From contig JAMKCH010072209.1 of the NCBI GenBank assembly GCA_023653785.1, forward strand, positions 1-64,000: a stretch of DNA of 64,000 bases, written 5' to 3'. A program made the translations under genes and the position numbers. The stretch is from Ophioderma brevispina (Eukaryota > Echinodermata > Ophiuroidea > Amphilepidida > Ophiodermatidae). Under the pieces are notes generated by a model. The model was not told the DNA's origin. It searched no databases and saw nothing but the letters and a program-made list of their open reading frames with translations. This document shows positions 1 to 10,241 of this stretch, in pieces; position 1 is the stretch's first letter, and every line of letters starts with the position of its first letter.

Positions 1-1470
1 GTTTTGCCCCCTTTCAGGATTAATACCAATTTGCTAAAAGTCCCTGATGGTTATAAGGACTCCGGTCGATTCAACAGAAATATGCAACGATGGGGACCTG
101 CGACCCATCTCGCAGCCTGTTCGTCGGAGGAGATATGGTCCAAGTTATGACCGGACCGTAAAGTTGAGTATAAATTATACACAATTTTTGCTTAACGTGA
201 TAGATAAGGGTGTGTAGAATTTGAATCGGCCGGAGGCCACCTTGGCACCCTTGGGCGTTTTGAGAAATCCAAGATGGCGTTGTCATAGATGATAATTATC
301 TATTCGACCCTATATTATCAAACTATGGCGTTAATAAATATACTATAGGACCCAATGAACAAGTGCATGGCCCTTGTAACATTGAGTCATACTTCAAATT
401 AAAAAGGAAACCAAATCTAATAATTTAAAATATGCCATAACAGCAAATAACTGCATAAAAAATAAACATGAAGTACTTAGATTATGTTGTTAGACGCAAT
501 AAATACATTTCTGGTACTTTTAAGGTTGTAACATGACGTCAATGAATATGGCAGCGAAAAACGTGAATATCTTTAAAAAAAAACTATAAATTATTGTGTC
601 AATGAAACAATTAGAATGTACCTATGATTATAATCAAGTGATACCAGGTAAATCCCGATGAATAAATGGTCAAATTATAAATTGAGTGCAATATATGTGA
701 CAAATGTAATTCTATGGTATTTTGACAACTTTACACCATATTAGTTTTTATTTCGATTTTGGAGCATTTAAAACAAATTGAAATGTATGTTGTACATTGG
801 TTAGGATCAAAAGTACATTTGTCATTGACACATTGATTTCGATTTGAAGGCTTTAAAACTTATAATTTTTTGAAGATGTTCACGTTTTTGGCTGCCAGAT
901 CGGCATCAATGTAACAATTTTAAAAGTATCAGAATTAAATTTATACAATACATAACCTAAGAACTTCATGTCTATTTTCTATCGCAGGTATTTGCCGTTA
1001 TAGGGCATATTTCGAAATTATTGGATTTGGCTTCCATTTTGAATTTGAAGTATGCCATGCACTTGTTCACTGGATCCTATAGTATATCTAGTAACTCCAT
1101 AGTTTTGATAATATACGGTTGAATAGATAATTATCTTTATGGCGACGCCATCTTGGATTTCTCAAAATGCCCAAGGTTGCCCAGGTGGCACCCGGCAGAT
1201 TCTTATTCTACACACCCTAATCTATCATTTTCAGCAAAAAATTGTGTTATAATATACTCACTGTAGCGTCCACTGAAGTGTTCTCTCTCTCTGCTAAGCC
1301 AATGTGGTTCGCCATCACATACTGATCACATTCTCAATGAGTTGCCTAAATTTCATCCATGGTGGATATAGACTCCAGAAACCCCAACCAATCAACAGTG
1401 AGCTGGCTCAACCGGCGTCAGCATATTTAGTGCGCTCAACGCAACGTTTTTTTTTTTTGAAGAAGCTGCT
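1..1470 (+). pseudogene. Jockey-like LINE 3' end, split by a foldback element
   Basis: Bases about 1-120 and 1290-1450 are co-linear with 16320-16560, the 3' end of the better preserved LINE fragment at 14.8-16.6 kb. The matching parts encode the distal C-terminal tail of a jockey-type reverse transcriptase ORF: a Cys/His-containing stretch (CGF/CQC, then an ADH-like segment) that follows the RT domain in this class. The two halves are separated by the palindrome at 153-1271, which therefore inserted after the LINE. No intact reading frame remains. The copy is cut off by the window edge. That these segments are homologous is visible in the DNA; the assignment to the jockey-like class rests on the translated motifs of the second copy. 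Confidence 0.6.
153..1271. mobile_element. Foldback (long palindromic) element inside LINE
   Basis: The left half (153 to about 640) and the reverse complement of the right half (about 800 to 1271) align almost throughout. Shared landmarks include AGGGTGTGTAGAAT, GAGAAATCCAAGATGGCG, AGATAATTATCTATTC and GAACAAGTGCATGGC. Only about 150 bases in the centre are unpaired. Both sides are flanked by pieces of one LINE, so the palindrome is a discrete insertion. No coding potential for a transposase is visible. This is the architecture of a non-autonomous foldback or long-TIR MITE. I could not identify a clean target-site duplication. Confidence 0.75.
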
Positions 1471-2106
1471 AGTACCAACTTCACATCTTGTGTTAACCCC
1501 TGTTTAAAGGCACTTAAGTTTCTTGTAAGGCTCTTATTAATACCCTTTGTGTTATTAATTTTGGCATCGATTTGTTGCATTGGCTACCTTAAAAATAATA
1601 TTTTCTCTACAGGATCAACCTTTAAATCTTAGCATCCAGTTGAAAGAAAACACATAAAAATACATCTTATATAAGTAATTTCAGTTCATTTTAATATAAT
1701 CTTTAATTATAGTCAACACAATGGTGATTTTATAAAGATGCACCCAAATAACTTTGCATAGCAATGTACTTAATTGGTATCCCTGCAATAATACATGTAT
1801 TTATACTCAATACACAAAGTGTTAATGTCCGATTGTACAATCCTCTCCCACTCTGAGTGATAATGTCACTCACTGCATAGTCATATCGACTGACCCGGGT
1901 CCTATAAGGTTATTTACAGATTTGGGGTAGAAGTCATTAAGGGGTCATTCCGGTCATTGCTACAAAAAACTTGCCAAAAGCTGCATGCTTCTACTGCAGC
2001 TTTCAATTTAAAGGGCCCGTGTTTTTTTCACAGGAGTATATTTTTCTCCTGCCTTAACATATGCTATCAAAGGCGGTTTTAACATGTCCATATCGGGGGG
2101 TCATGT
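1471..2106. other. No gene seen, AT-rich
   Basis: Non-coding sequence with frequent stops in all frames. I see no repeat structure beyond short A/T runs. Confidence 0.5.
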
Positions 2107-2999
2107 GGGTTGGCACTATGTACGCGTGTCCCAATAAAAACGCACCACTTTTGTGCCAGCCGCCATTAGTTTTGAAACAAAGCATATGACTATTTGTTTT
2201 TCGAGGGTTGAGTGCAAGAAGCCCCATCTGCAAGTTGTCAGTTGTGTGTTCGTATCAAGTGTTATACCTGGCCAAATCTAACACCTGGCAGCTAATGCAG
2301 GTGGGACCTTTTTGCCCTAACCCCTCGATTTGTTGTAGGTAAAAGGAGTGTTAGCTTCAATATCCCTGAAAATTTCATAGTAACATAGGTAAAGTTTTAA
2401 GATATGACCCCAAAAAACAAAAAAACCGAAAATTAAATTTTACCAAAAATGAGGAGCTGCTAACCAGAAGGATTGCATGCACTGAAGAACAGATGGCAAA
2501 CACAATTTGGATTCCAATTAACATATAATTGCCCACATTTCTTGCAGATACACTACTGGATCAATAACTGCATTTACATAATAATTATTTCATACTTAAT
2601 GAAACTTAAGTTTTTTTTTTTGTTTGTTATTGGGGTGATAAAATACATTTCAAGATGAAAAGATAAAAGTATGACGAAGTCGACAACTGCGTTTATCGTA
2701 AAAATGATTATGCTTAATATCCCGTTGGGTTGCAACTTCCTTGTTTACATTCTGAACTTTTGAAAGGAAAACATATGTTTGCACACCAACCCGCCACTAA
2801 GAAAGATCAGTATAGATTTATTTCTGTCCATTCATTCGATTTTGGGTTGAGACAACTCTTTGTGTGCTGTCAGCATGATTGATTACTCTAATTCAATGCT
2901 GTCTAATGGGACAGAACAGGTATTTGTGAACATACATTTCTAATTCCACCTTGTGTCTTAAAATGCGCGTTTATTAGCTGTTATTAACTAATGTAAACA

Positions 3000-3245
3000 T
3001 TTTGTAGTCTCCTGTCATTGAAAATAAAACAGTAAAATGGTGGTTAGACTTAGATTCCATTTGGTTTCGACTGCAAAAACACAGTGCCGGTGTGAGTAGA
3101 TATAGTCCGGCGGTAATACTAATGGAAACATTTGTTGTAGCTCCTGTCATTGAAAATAAAACAGTAAAATGGCGGTTGGACTTAGATTCATATTGGTTCT
3201 GCACGCAAAAACTACAGTGCCGGTGTGAAGTAATCATAGTCCGGC
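3000..3245. repeat. Two-copy direct repeat, period about 133 bp
   Basis: Two adjacent copies share CTCCTGTCATTGAAAATAAA, an AACAGTAAAATGG block, a GACTTAGATTC block and CAGTGCCGGTGTGA. The copies start near 3004 and 3137. It lies inside the foldback element and has no coding potential. Confidence 0.75.
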
Positions 3246-3370
3246 AGGTATCATAGTCCGGGCTCCATAGCCGAAACGGATAAGCGCGAAACTTATACGT
3301 GAGGAGTTAACTGAATCGATTGCTCTATTGTGCCCGGACTGTGAGCCCGGAGGGACTATATCTTCCTGCC
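3243..3370. mobile_element. Small TIR element (MITE), copy 1
   Basis: It begins GGCAGGTATCATAGTCC and ends GGACTATATCTTCCTGCC, which is an imperfect inverted repeat. A second copy with the same ends and related interior lies at 18191-18336. Too short to encode protein. The family relation is seen directly; the transposase superfamily is unknown. Confidence 0.6.
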
Positions 3371-3674
3371 ACACCCACAATTGTTAGTTAAAAAACCAGC
3401 GCCTCAATTTCGTAAAATGGGGCCTGCAGGTTAATTGATTTTCTGGGGTCATATCTAAAAAAAATATTGACTCTACCTTTATGAACTTTTCAGGGACATT
3501 AGCTACCAATCCGTCTGTCTTACCTTACAACAAAAAAACAAGAAGTCACGTGCTTTTGTTCAAGACATATGGCGGCTAGCACCAAGTGTTGCGTTTTTTA
3601 TTGGGACACACCCACCCTTTTAGAAGTGTTCCACTTTGATTTTGTTGAATTTTAATCTCAACATTAGCTTCTTG

Positions 3675-4140
3675 CAGTGGCGTAACCAGTGGGGGCCGGG
3701 GTTGGCCAAGCTGCCCTCCCCGGACACCAAAAAATCGGGAAGGGGAGGCAAAAAATGGGAAGGAGAAAAGGGAGAAGGAAGAGGAAAACGAGAAAGAAAA
3801 AGGGGAAAGAGAAGAAGAAAGGGGAAATAGAAAGTAAAGAGGGAAAGAAGAAAGTGGAAAAGAAGAGGGAAGAAGAGGAAAATAAAGAGGGAAGAAGAGA
3901 ACTGGAAGGTCGAAGGTTGCCCTGGCGTCAAGCCCCCCCCCCCCCCCCGCCGCACCAACCCACCCCCAACCCCCCACCTTCCTCCGTGTTCAGAATTTTG
4001 AGGAAACCGGCCTTGACAAAAATTTTATTGGTCCATCCCGGCGAGCGCAGCGAGCCGTAAAAATCGGCGTCTGAAAAATCGGGAAACTTCTTGCGTCTTG
4101 CCCCCCCCCCCCCCGAGGCTCAGGTCTGGTTACGCCCCTG
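3675..4140. mobile_element. hAT-type MITE with 8-bp target-site duplication
   Basis: The left end CAGTGGCGTAACCAG matches the reverse complement of the right end CTGGTTACGCCCCTG at 14 of 15 positions. It is flanked on both sides by an exact 8-bp direct repeat GCTTCTTG (3667-3674 and 4141-4148). Eight-base duplications and CAG...CTG termini are typical of hAT transposons. The interior is non-coding: a strongly purine-biased tract at 3735-3910 followed by C-runs. The open frames across it are low-complexity artefacts (Lys/Glu/Arg on one strand, Ser/Phe/Pro on the other). Confidence 0.85.
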
Positions 4141-4148
4141 GCTTCTTG

Positions 4149-4724
4149 TAGTCGTGTCATGATTGCAGAGCTGTGAGATACATTGCGACTAACAAGAATC
4201 TACTCCGCAGACCTTTTTTGAACCTCTCTCTGAATTTCTTTCTCAAACTCAAGAGCAAAGCCTCTCTATTGAGTGGCGACTGAATGATTTAGAAAAAACA
4301 AGGGAGTTTTATCGAAAGATTTGGATAAGAGGCGAGTTACGAGAGTGAGTTACTAAGAGTTATCCATTTTCCACACTGCCATCTTGCCAGGGGGGTGTCG
4401 AAAGTTTACTTGCCGTATTTTTCGAGATGCTTTGTTAACCGAGATAACACAGCTGAACCCCCAAATAACGGTCCTTATATCTAGAGCTAACAAAGCTTAT
4501 TGTGGATAAGGATTCTTACCTGGAGTTAAGAAACCTAGAAGGAATTTGGTAATTTTGCACAATTAGAATCGGCGATTCCCCATTCTTCAGCAGCCACTGG
4601 AAACGTCCGTTAAATAGTGTCACGTATGTGTCTGTCCTGCGGATCACACAGGTCCAGTTAGGGTCATTTTCGACAGCATTTGGCTTTGAATTAGAATCGA
4701 GATCCCTAATTCTAAGAGTCCTTC
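4149..4724. other. Intergenic, downstream of the sulfotransferase gene
   Basis: No open frame or repeat that I can support. It lies beyond the likely polyadenylation site of the minus-strand gene. Confidence 0.4.
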
Positions 4725-4730
4725 TTTATT
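4725..4730 (-). terminator. Candidate poly(A) signal AATAAA
   Basis: The plus strand reads TTTATT, giving AATAAA on the minus strand about 370 bases past the stop codon of the sulfotransferase. I saw no other clear AATAAA between the stop and this point, so it is the best candidate for the 3' end of the transcript. Confidence 0.4.
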
Positions 4731-4876
4731 ACAATACACAATTTTGCCAAAATTGTGTATTTGACCGCGGTTTAGTTTACTAAACGATTTTACAAACACA
4801 ACTGTTAAATTCTCAAAAGTCAAGGTGTTTTAAAGGGTGGAAAATATCATAGAGATGGACCCTTATTCATTACCGC

Positions 4877-5070
4877 GAAATACCACAAAATACCAAACTA
4901 TAATATTGCTTCGTGGTATTTAAGTAGTTTTAGTCATATCGGTGTGATATTTTCGGAAGTATAAAATGCTATCCTGAGGTAAAGTAACCAGCTAGTTTAA
5001 ACTGGCTGAGGTACTTTATGTATACCCGTAAGTCAGTCACCAAATACCACAAACATTCCTCTGTGGTACC
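4877..5070. repeat. Hairpin-rich 3' UTR segment
   Basis: AAATACCAC at about 4879 pairs with GTGGTATTT at about 4913. A near-perfect 39-base palindrome centred near 5000 has arms running TAAAGT...AGTTT and AAACT...ACTTTA. A further AAATACCAC/GTGGTA pair lies at about 5042-5070. The segment lies in the presumed 3' UTR of the minus-strand gene. It may be a decayed MITE or a structured UTR; the sequence does not decide between them. Confidence 0.5.
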
Positions 5071-5096
5071 TGAGGATAAGAAAGCGTAGCATAATG

Positions 5097-6149
5097 TTAT
5101 GACCAATCAAATTTCCTCCCAACCCTATCAAAAAAAGCTTGGTCAAATGGTCTATAAAACTCCCGTAATTTTTCTAACACATATTGTGATACCTCTGGAT
5201 GTTGTCTACCTTTATTCTCTGATAAACACTTTGTCTTCTTGACACTTTTTAAGCAGTAGAATCCGCGAGTTTTATTGAGGTAGAAGTTGTCGCTAGTGAG
5301 GTAATCGGTAAGCCCGAGAAATCGTTCAACCTCCTTAATCTCAGGATAAGGATTGCTTATAAGTTTTCCACCGTCCACAAAATGCATTTGCTTCCGAGGG
5401 AAATACTCGAGCCATTTTTTCGCGAATTGATCATAGATACCGACTTGTATTGCTTTATACCTTCTGTTTACTTCTCCCTTCTTCATTGCCTTTTCTTCAA
5501 ACGTTTCATAATCCTTTCCACGTGGGAATTTCAAGTAAATTTGTGTGTAGTCAGAGATTGCACGTGTGGCGGGATCTCTTACAATAACGAGCAATTTCAC
5601 ATCTTTACTCATTTTGTAAATCCTCTCCGGTGCTTCATCTGTGACAAAATACGCGGGGCTCTTTTCTATGGTGACTTGATCGGGGTAGGAGTATGGCATT
5701 CTCTGCTTATACCACTGTTGTCCGCGGTCATAGAAATTATCAAAATAGTGTACTTCTTTTGAAGCTGCCGCGATCTGAGGGTGCATCTTTAGCATTTCTA
5801 ACAGCGCCCTCGTGCCACATTTTCCTACACCAATTATGATTGCTTGAGGTAGTCTTTGTTTGAGGTCTTCAGCAGGAGTGTCCAGAAGAGCAGCCAAGAC
5901 TCTTTCGTCCTTTGACATGTGTGTCCGTATTTTACTTCTTTGACCTCCTGCAACGCTTTCCTCTGGAGATTTATTAATATTCATAGACTGCACATGACTG
6001 ATTAACTTATGGAAATTCTTGGAATATGTGATACAGCTGATGAAAGTGCATATGACCAACAGGCCCAGACAAATGCCACACAGAAGTTTCTTCTTTGTGC
6101 ATCCCGCAATTGTAACGATTGTACTGGGTGCATGTTCCATCCAACTCAT
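5097..6149 (-). CDS. HS3ST5: Heparan sulfate glucosamine 3-O-sulfotransferase (HS3ST5/HS3ST1 type)
   Basis: Family role: transfers sulfate from PAPS to the 3-OH of glucosamine in heparan sulfate, in the Golgi lumen. From the ATG at 6149 the product is 350 residues, close to vertebrate HS3ST5. It has a short cytosolic tail, a signal anchor at about residues 22-42, a variable stem, then the sulfotransferase domain. Visible motifs are the PAPS 5'-phosphosulfate loop GVGKCGTR (107-114), the catalytic Glu in KEVHYFD (Glu132), TIEKSPAYF, the 3'-phosphate site RDPATRAISDYTQ (Arg191, Ser199), the Cys299/Cys308 pair, the ENKGR segment, and the usual GR-x-FDW C-terminus. The frame stays open 23 codons further upstream, but a splice acceptor 9 bases before this ATG makes that part intronic. 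The pattern around MPYSYP and ERIYKM favours HS3ST5 over HS3ST1. One-to-one orthology is not proven. No frameshift is present. Confidence 0.93.
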   Translation of the reverse strand: MSWMEHAPSTIVTIAGCTKKKLLCGICLGLLVICTFISCITYSKNFHKLISHVQSMNINKSPEESVAGGQRSKIRTHMSKDERVLAALLDTPAEDLKQRLPQAIIIGVGKCGTRALLEMLKMHPQIAAASKEVHYFDNFYDRGQQWYKQRMPYSYPDQVTIEKSPAYFVTDEAPERIYKMSKDVKLLVIVRDPATRAISDYTQIYLKFPRGKDYETFEEKAMKKGEVNRRYKAIQVGIYDQFAKKWLEYFPRKQMHFVDGGKLISNPYPEIKEVERFLGLTDYLTSDNFYLNKTRGFYCLKSVKKTKCLSENKGRQHPEVSQYVLEKLREFYRPFDQAFFDRVGRKFDWS

Positions 6150-6158
6150 TGTTCTTTT

Positions 6159-6172
6159 CTGAAAAAAAGTTA
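6159..6172 (-). other. Splice acceptor upstream of HS3ST start
   Basis: On the minus strand a pyrimidine run ends in TTTTTTTCAG at 6159. It is followed by AAAAGAACA and then the ATG at 6149-6147. This implies a 5' UTR exon further upstream (higher coordinates). It also implies that the coding sequence lies wholly in the last exon, a layout known for HS3ST1-type genes. The upstream donor was not located. Confidence 0.65.
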
Positions 6173-6796
6173 TTAGTACTTTAACCTCCATCATTAAATT
6201 TAAAATTCCAAGCAACATACCTAGTTAAAGGGAAGTAAACGCAAAGTCTTACAAACATGATTAATGATCCCCAGACTTATGTAACTTTTGAGAAGAACCC
6301 TAATTTTTATTTTAAAAGGAATTACAAAACTACAGCAAAAATACAGCGTTCACCTTACACAAGTGTCGTCTGCCGTCGCGGTTTGGGGACAAAGGTCAAA
6401 AGAGATCACCAAGGTCACACGAGGTCACTATACAGGGACCAATGAATCCACGTCTCATGAAAATCGATCGACATATGTGAAAACACCAAGCAATTTGATA
6501 ATTCTGACCATTTTGGGCCACGACCTCTCTTTGATAATCTTTGATCCCACTCGTGAGAGGGGTAAGCAATTACCATAGAAAGTGCGCATCTATGTTGAAA
6601 CAGGCAATTTATGTTTAGGGTTAATATTTGGGTTAACATTAGGGTTAACATATTTACAACAGACAGACACACTCACAGACACTACCAAAGCAATCTCTAT
6701 GTGTCCTCTTGCAGACGACACATGCATAGGGAATCCTCAATTCTAGTTTTAGAGAGATGAAATAGTGCGATGTGCTTTGTTTGGGATAAAGGTCAT
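6173..6796. other. Probable intron/5' flank of HS3ST, no gene
   Basis: No supported frame. At 6615-6652 there is a short degenerate run of TTAGGGTTAA-like units. It is too short and irregular to call an interstitial telomeric array. Confidence 0.4.
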
Positions 6797-7878
6797 CTTA
6801 CGGACCCAACCCAGCCAAGACCACAGGGCTCCATATGGGTCCATTGTGGGCGGTGACTTGCCATTTGGTCTAATCCCACTTGGTCTAATGGCCATTTTGG
6901 CTAACTCCAATTGGTCTAATACCATTTAGTCTAATAACCAATTAGGCTAATAACCATTTAGTCTAATAGCCATGTAGTCTCATATTCATCTGGTCTAAAT
7001 CTCATATCGTCTAATATCCATATCGTCTATAACCGATTTGGTCTAATGCCAATTGGTCTAATACACATCTGGTCTAATATTCATTTTGTCTAATGTCCAT
7101 TTGGTCTAATACCCATTTGGTCTAATATCCATTTGGTCTAATATCCATCTGGTCTAATATCCATCTGGTCTAATACCCATTTGGTCTAATACCCATTTGG
7201 TCTAATATCCATTTGGTCTAATATCAATTTGGTCTAATATCCATTTGGTCTAATATCCATCTGGTCTAATATCCATCTGGTCTAATATCCATTTGGTCTA
7301 ATACCCATTTGGTCTAATATCCATTTGGTCTAATATCCATTTGGTCTAATGTCAATCGGATCTGGTCCAATGGGTATTAGACCAAATAGATATTGAACAA
7401 GGTGGACATTAGACAAAATGGATATTAGACCAAATGGATATTAGACCAATTGGATATTAGACCAAATGGATATTAGACCAGATGGATATTAGACCAAATG
7501 GATATTAGACCAATTGGGTATTAGACCAAATGGATATTAGACAAAATGAATATTAGACAAGATGGATATTAGACCAAATGGAAATTAGACCAAATGGTGT
7601 TTGTGGTTATTAGGCCAAATGGTAGTAGACGAAATGGGCATTAGACTAGATGGGCATTAGACCAAATGGCTATTAGACATTTAGTTGTTAGATAAATTGG
7701 ATGTTAGACTTAATGGTAATTAGACAAATTGGAATTAGACAATGTGGGTTTAGACCAATTGAAGTTAGACCAAATGGCTATTAGACCAAATGGGATTAGA
7801 CCAAATGGCAATAAACCTTGTGGGCTACTTTCCGGAACCTATATGGTTTGTGACTGGCATTGGCCCTTTATGGTCCGA
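6797..7878. mobile_element. Foldback element with tandem-repeat arms (TTTGGTCTAATATCCA units)
   Basis: From about 6875 to 7355 a 16-bp unit ATTTGGTCTAATATCC is repeated about 30 times with variation. From about 7370 to 7815 the same unit appears in reverse complement (GGATATTAGACCAAAT). Non-tandem sequence at both outer edges is also inverted: CGGACC...CCATATGG on the left mirrors CCTATATGG...GGTCCG on the right, and the GTGGGC/GCCCAC blocks match. The whole is therefore one inverted-repeat unit and not two unrelated arrays. Foldback elements of Drosophila have the same plan. There is no coding content. Confidence 0.8.
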
Positions 7879-8767
7879 AGTAGGCTCAAGTTCAACTTGG
7901 CTTTGTGTGGTTTTGCAAGAGCTCCATGTTGGCCCAAGCGTGCTCTCCACTCCACTTTCATTCATCTCCTGATTTAACCCACATATCTCATACGGGATGT
8001 CCGGTGAGCTGCCCACATGAATCTCATCTGCAGGTAAATACATTTGCCTCGTATGTGAGCCCAAATGCAGCCCATATTAGGCTTAGGGAGATTTTCAGGA
8101 TTGGGGCCCACTGAAGGGTGATGGAGGCGCGGATCGGCGAGGGAGAGTGTGCGAGAGGGGGAGCTTTGGAATTTGATGTTTTACTTAACCCGTATGTTGG
8201 CAGGGACGGATCAAAAACGTTGACGGCTGAGTAAGTCTACAGTACCTCTTAATTCTGGATTGTTTCCAAATGAATTTTCTGAAGTGCGAGTCTGTTATTT
8301 ACAGCACAAGAATTTGAAACATGAATTGGCATAAGTATTATGTTCTCATAATAAGATGCATTATGAGAGCAGCTGCGGGGAAAAGTTCAATTCAACGAAA
8401 CCCCTCACATCATGAGTTCTGAAAGAGCAAAACGTAAAATTTATAAAAAAAATACTCTTGAGTTCAGCAAAAAGACGCACGCGAAAACGGAGATTTTTTC
8501 ATACCGAAATGAATAAGTTACATTTATATATACAAACAGTACCAAATGAAATAAGTAACTATTTGTAAGAAAAAAAAAAAAAAAATTTAAAAAATGTACA
8601 TGCAATTACCCATTTGTGACCGCCTAATTCTTGACATTTTTCCCGCACTGAACGAAGAAACCGGTTCTTGATCGTCCATTTTTGTCGCTAAATAAAATAT
8701 AAACATTAACATATATACGGAATGAAAAAAACAAATGTCCCTTTATTTCGCGCCAAATACATATTGA
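7879..8767. other. No gene recognised
   Basis: 7880-8110 has several overlapping short frames of similar length on both strands, none with a recognisable domain. 8150-8760 is AT-rich with an A-run at about 8571-8585. Confidence 0.35.
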
Positions 8768-9007
8768 ATGAGAACCCGTATTCTCGTAGTTGTCTCGTCA
8801 AATAATCCGAAATTTTACAAGGTGGTTCTCAATACTAAAACCCACGAGTCGATCGCGATCGATCTCGCTTGCTTTCGCGATCACCTAGAGAAGATTTTGT
8901 TGCAAATCAAAACTCGATTTCGATTCAAAAAATGCGCTGAACATCAACATCAACAGCGAAGGTTGGCCTATACTAGCTTATACGAAGCCCTAGATAAGCT
9001 TTCATAA
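8768..9007 (+). other. Unassigned 79-codon open frame
   Basis: Opens with ATG directly after an in-frame TGA and ends TAA. The composition is protein-like: hydrophobic ILVVV start, then NPKFYKVVLNTKT, and a charged helix-like C-terminus. The first 30 residues faintly recall a ubiquitin-like or doublecortin fold, but no diagnostic motif is present. There is no splice site or promoter support. Chance is at least as likely as a gene. Confidence 0.15.
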
Positions 9008-10241
9008 CGCTCGGCGGTCACATCTCATAGCATAACAAATAAACGTTGTAATAATATGCACTTTCTATTTTTTGCCATAATATATGCCATTAAACAAAAT
9101 GTTCCTATATACACATAAGATGTACACACATCACATACAGTATGTATAAGTCACATACAAAATAGTATAGTGCTTGCGTAGTCTCGACCTCTTACTCTCT
9201 TATTGAACTCCGTTCAGTCAAGACAATAACTCTGCTCAAATCCATCTCTTTGTCACTGGTATTACTGTATTACTGACCACAGTTTAGAATTCCGAACGAT
9301 TTATAGAAATATTTGGGTCGTTATGACTTCAGAATTACTCTAAACTTACGAGTTTCAGTGTCTTATTTCTTTTGACGCAGTTGAATCGTCGGCCATTTAT
9401 CTACTCAAGAATCAGTAGCGTTTCTTCATCGGAAAACGAACATCGCCGTGGAGTGCCAGCGCGCTGTATAAATTTACCAATAGTTCTTGGTAATTATTGT
9501 ATTAAGTTACGCATACGAATGGACTAGTCAGAGCTAGTCAGCGCATAACAGTGAAACTGTTGCAGGGTCGATGGCAGCGCTTGCACAAATACAATAAATT
9601 ACAGGATGGTTGCGGGCGAAAAAAAGTCCAGAATTTGAAACAAGCTGCAATTAGGTATCCCGAGGAGCGTTTTAGTAATGTACGAAGCCGTGTATCTGTT
9701 TTGTCCTTAAACCCGGCATGCATGCAGCTGAGGCTTGTGCCCATTGATCTCTACCCTGTATGCATTGCAATGAAAATGAAACGACCTCAAGCAACCTATT
9801 TACAAATGTACACGATTCACATCAAAGAACTCATCAACGTTAAATATTTTTGGGCTTACGCCAAAGCTAGGTCATACTCATAGGACTTGATCATTATGTC
9901 AAATGGGTAACAAACGGGTTACCATTAGCTACCGTGGTAAACTTGCTATGCCATAGTAATGGCCTAGGCAATATAGCTATAATATTGCGTGATTTTGTGT
10001 AACTGCAGTGACTATTATTAATTATTATAACAGTGGAAATCGGTGGAAATCTAGTGTAAGATCCACTTTAATAGACTTTCAGGCATGTTATGAACTTTTA
10101 AGCAGAAAGCGGCCGGTAGTAACTTTTTTAATGATAAATGTTACTACTTGATGTATGTGTATCATTTTACTTTCTGTATGTTTTACATTGATTATAAATA
10201 ATGTTTGGTGATTGTCAATAAGATTGAATTGATTGAATTGT
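9008..10241. other. Repeat-like region without a supported gene
   Basis: A 110-codon frame at 9551-9883 (+) shows no known motif. The segment ends near 10218-10241 with AAGATTGAATTGATTGAATT. Short tandem tails of this kind are found at the 3' ends of some LINEs, so this may be a decayed retroelement 3' end. Confidence 0.3.

Larger units (their letters stand above)
2107..3616. mobile_element. Foldback element, about 1.5 kb
   Basis: The terminal motif GTGTCCCAATAAAAA starting near 2126 recurs as its reverse complement ending near 3609. It is followed inward by a matching GCCGCCAT stretch. A second paired block around 2325-2415 matches about 3435-3535 in inverse orientation, with TTTGTTGTA, TCCCTGAAAA and AGATATGACCCC shared. 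The arms are interrupted by about 100 unpaired bases on the left. The interior carries a two-copy tandem repeat and a small TIR element, described separately. No transposase frame is visible. Confidence 0.65.

Noticed and set aside
3576..4060. Several open frames of 64-133 codons on both strands
   Set aside because: They lie in the purine/pyrimidine-biased core of the hAT-type MITE and are low-complexity Lys/Glu/Arg or Ser/Phe/Pro strings.
5382..5762. 126-codon plus-strand frame
   Set aside because: Antisense shadow of the HS3ST coding exon.
6150..6218. Upstream extension of the HS3ST frame by 23 codons
   Set aside because: Contains a pyrimidine tract and CAG acceptor; the extension is not conserved-looking and the next Met gives a normal type II topology.
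6612..6652. Interstitial telomeric repeat
   Set aside because: Only a few irregular TTAGGGTTAA-like units; too short and degenerate.
6875..7815. CRISPR-like array
   Set aside because: Units are directly abutting with no unique spacers and invert halfway; the context is a eukaryotic genome.
8768..9007. Doublecortin-like or ubiquitin-like domain gene
   Set aside because: Resemblance is limited to a few residues, with no diagnostic motif or exon signals; listed only as an unassigned frame.
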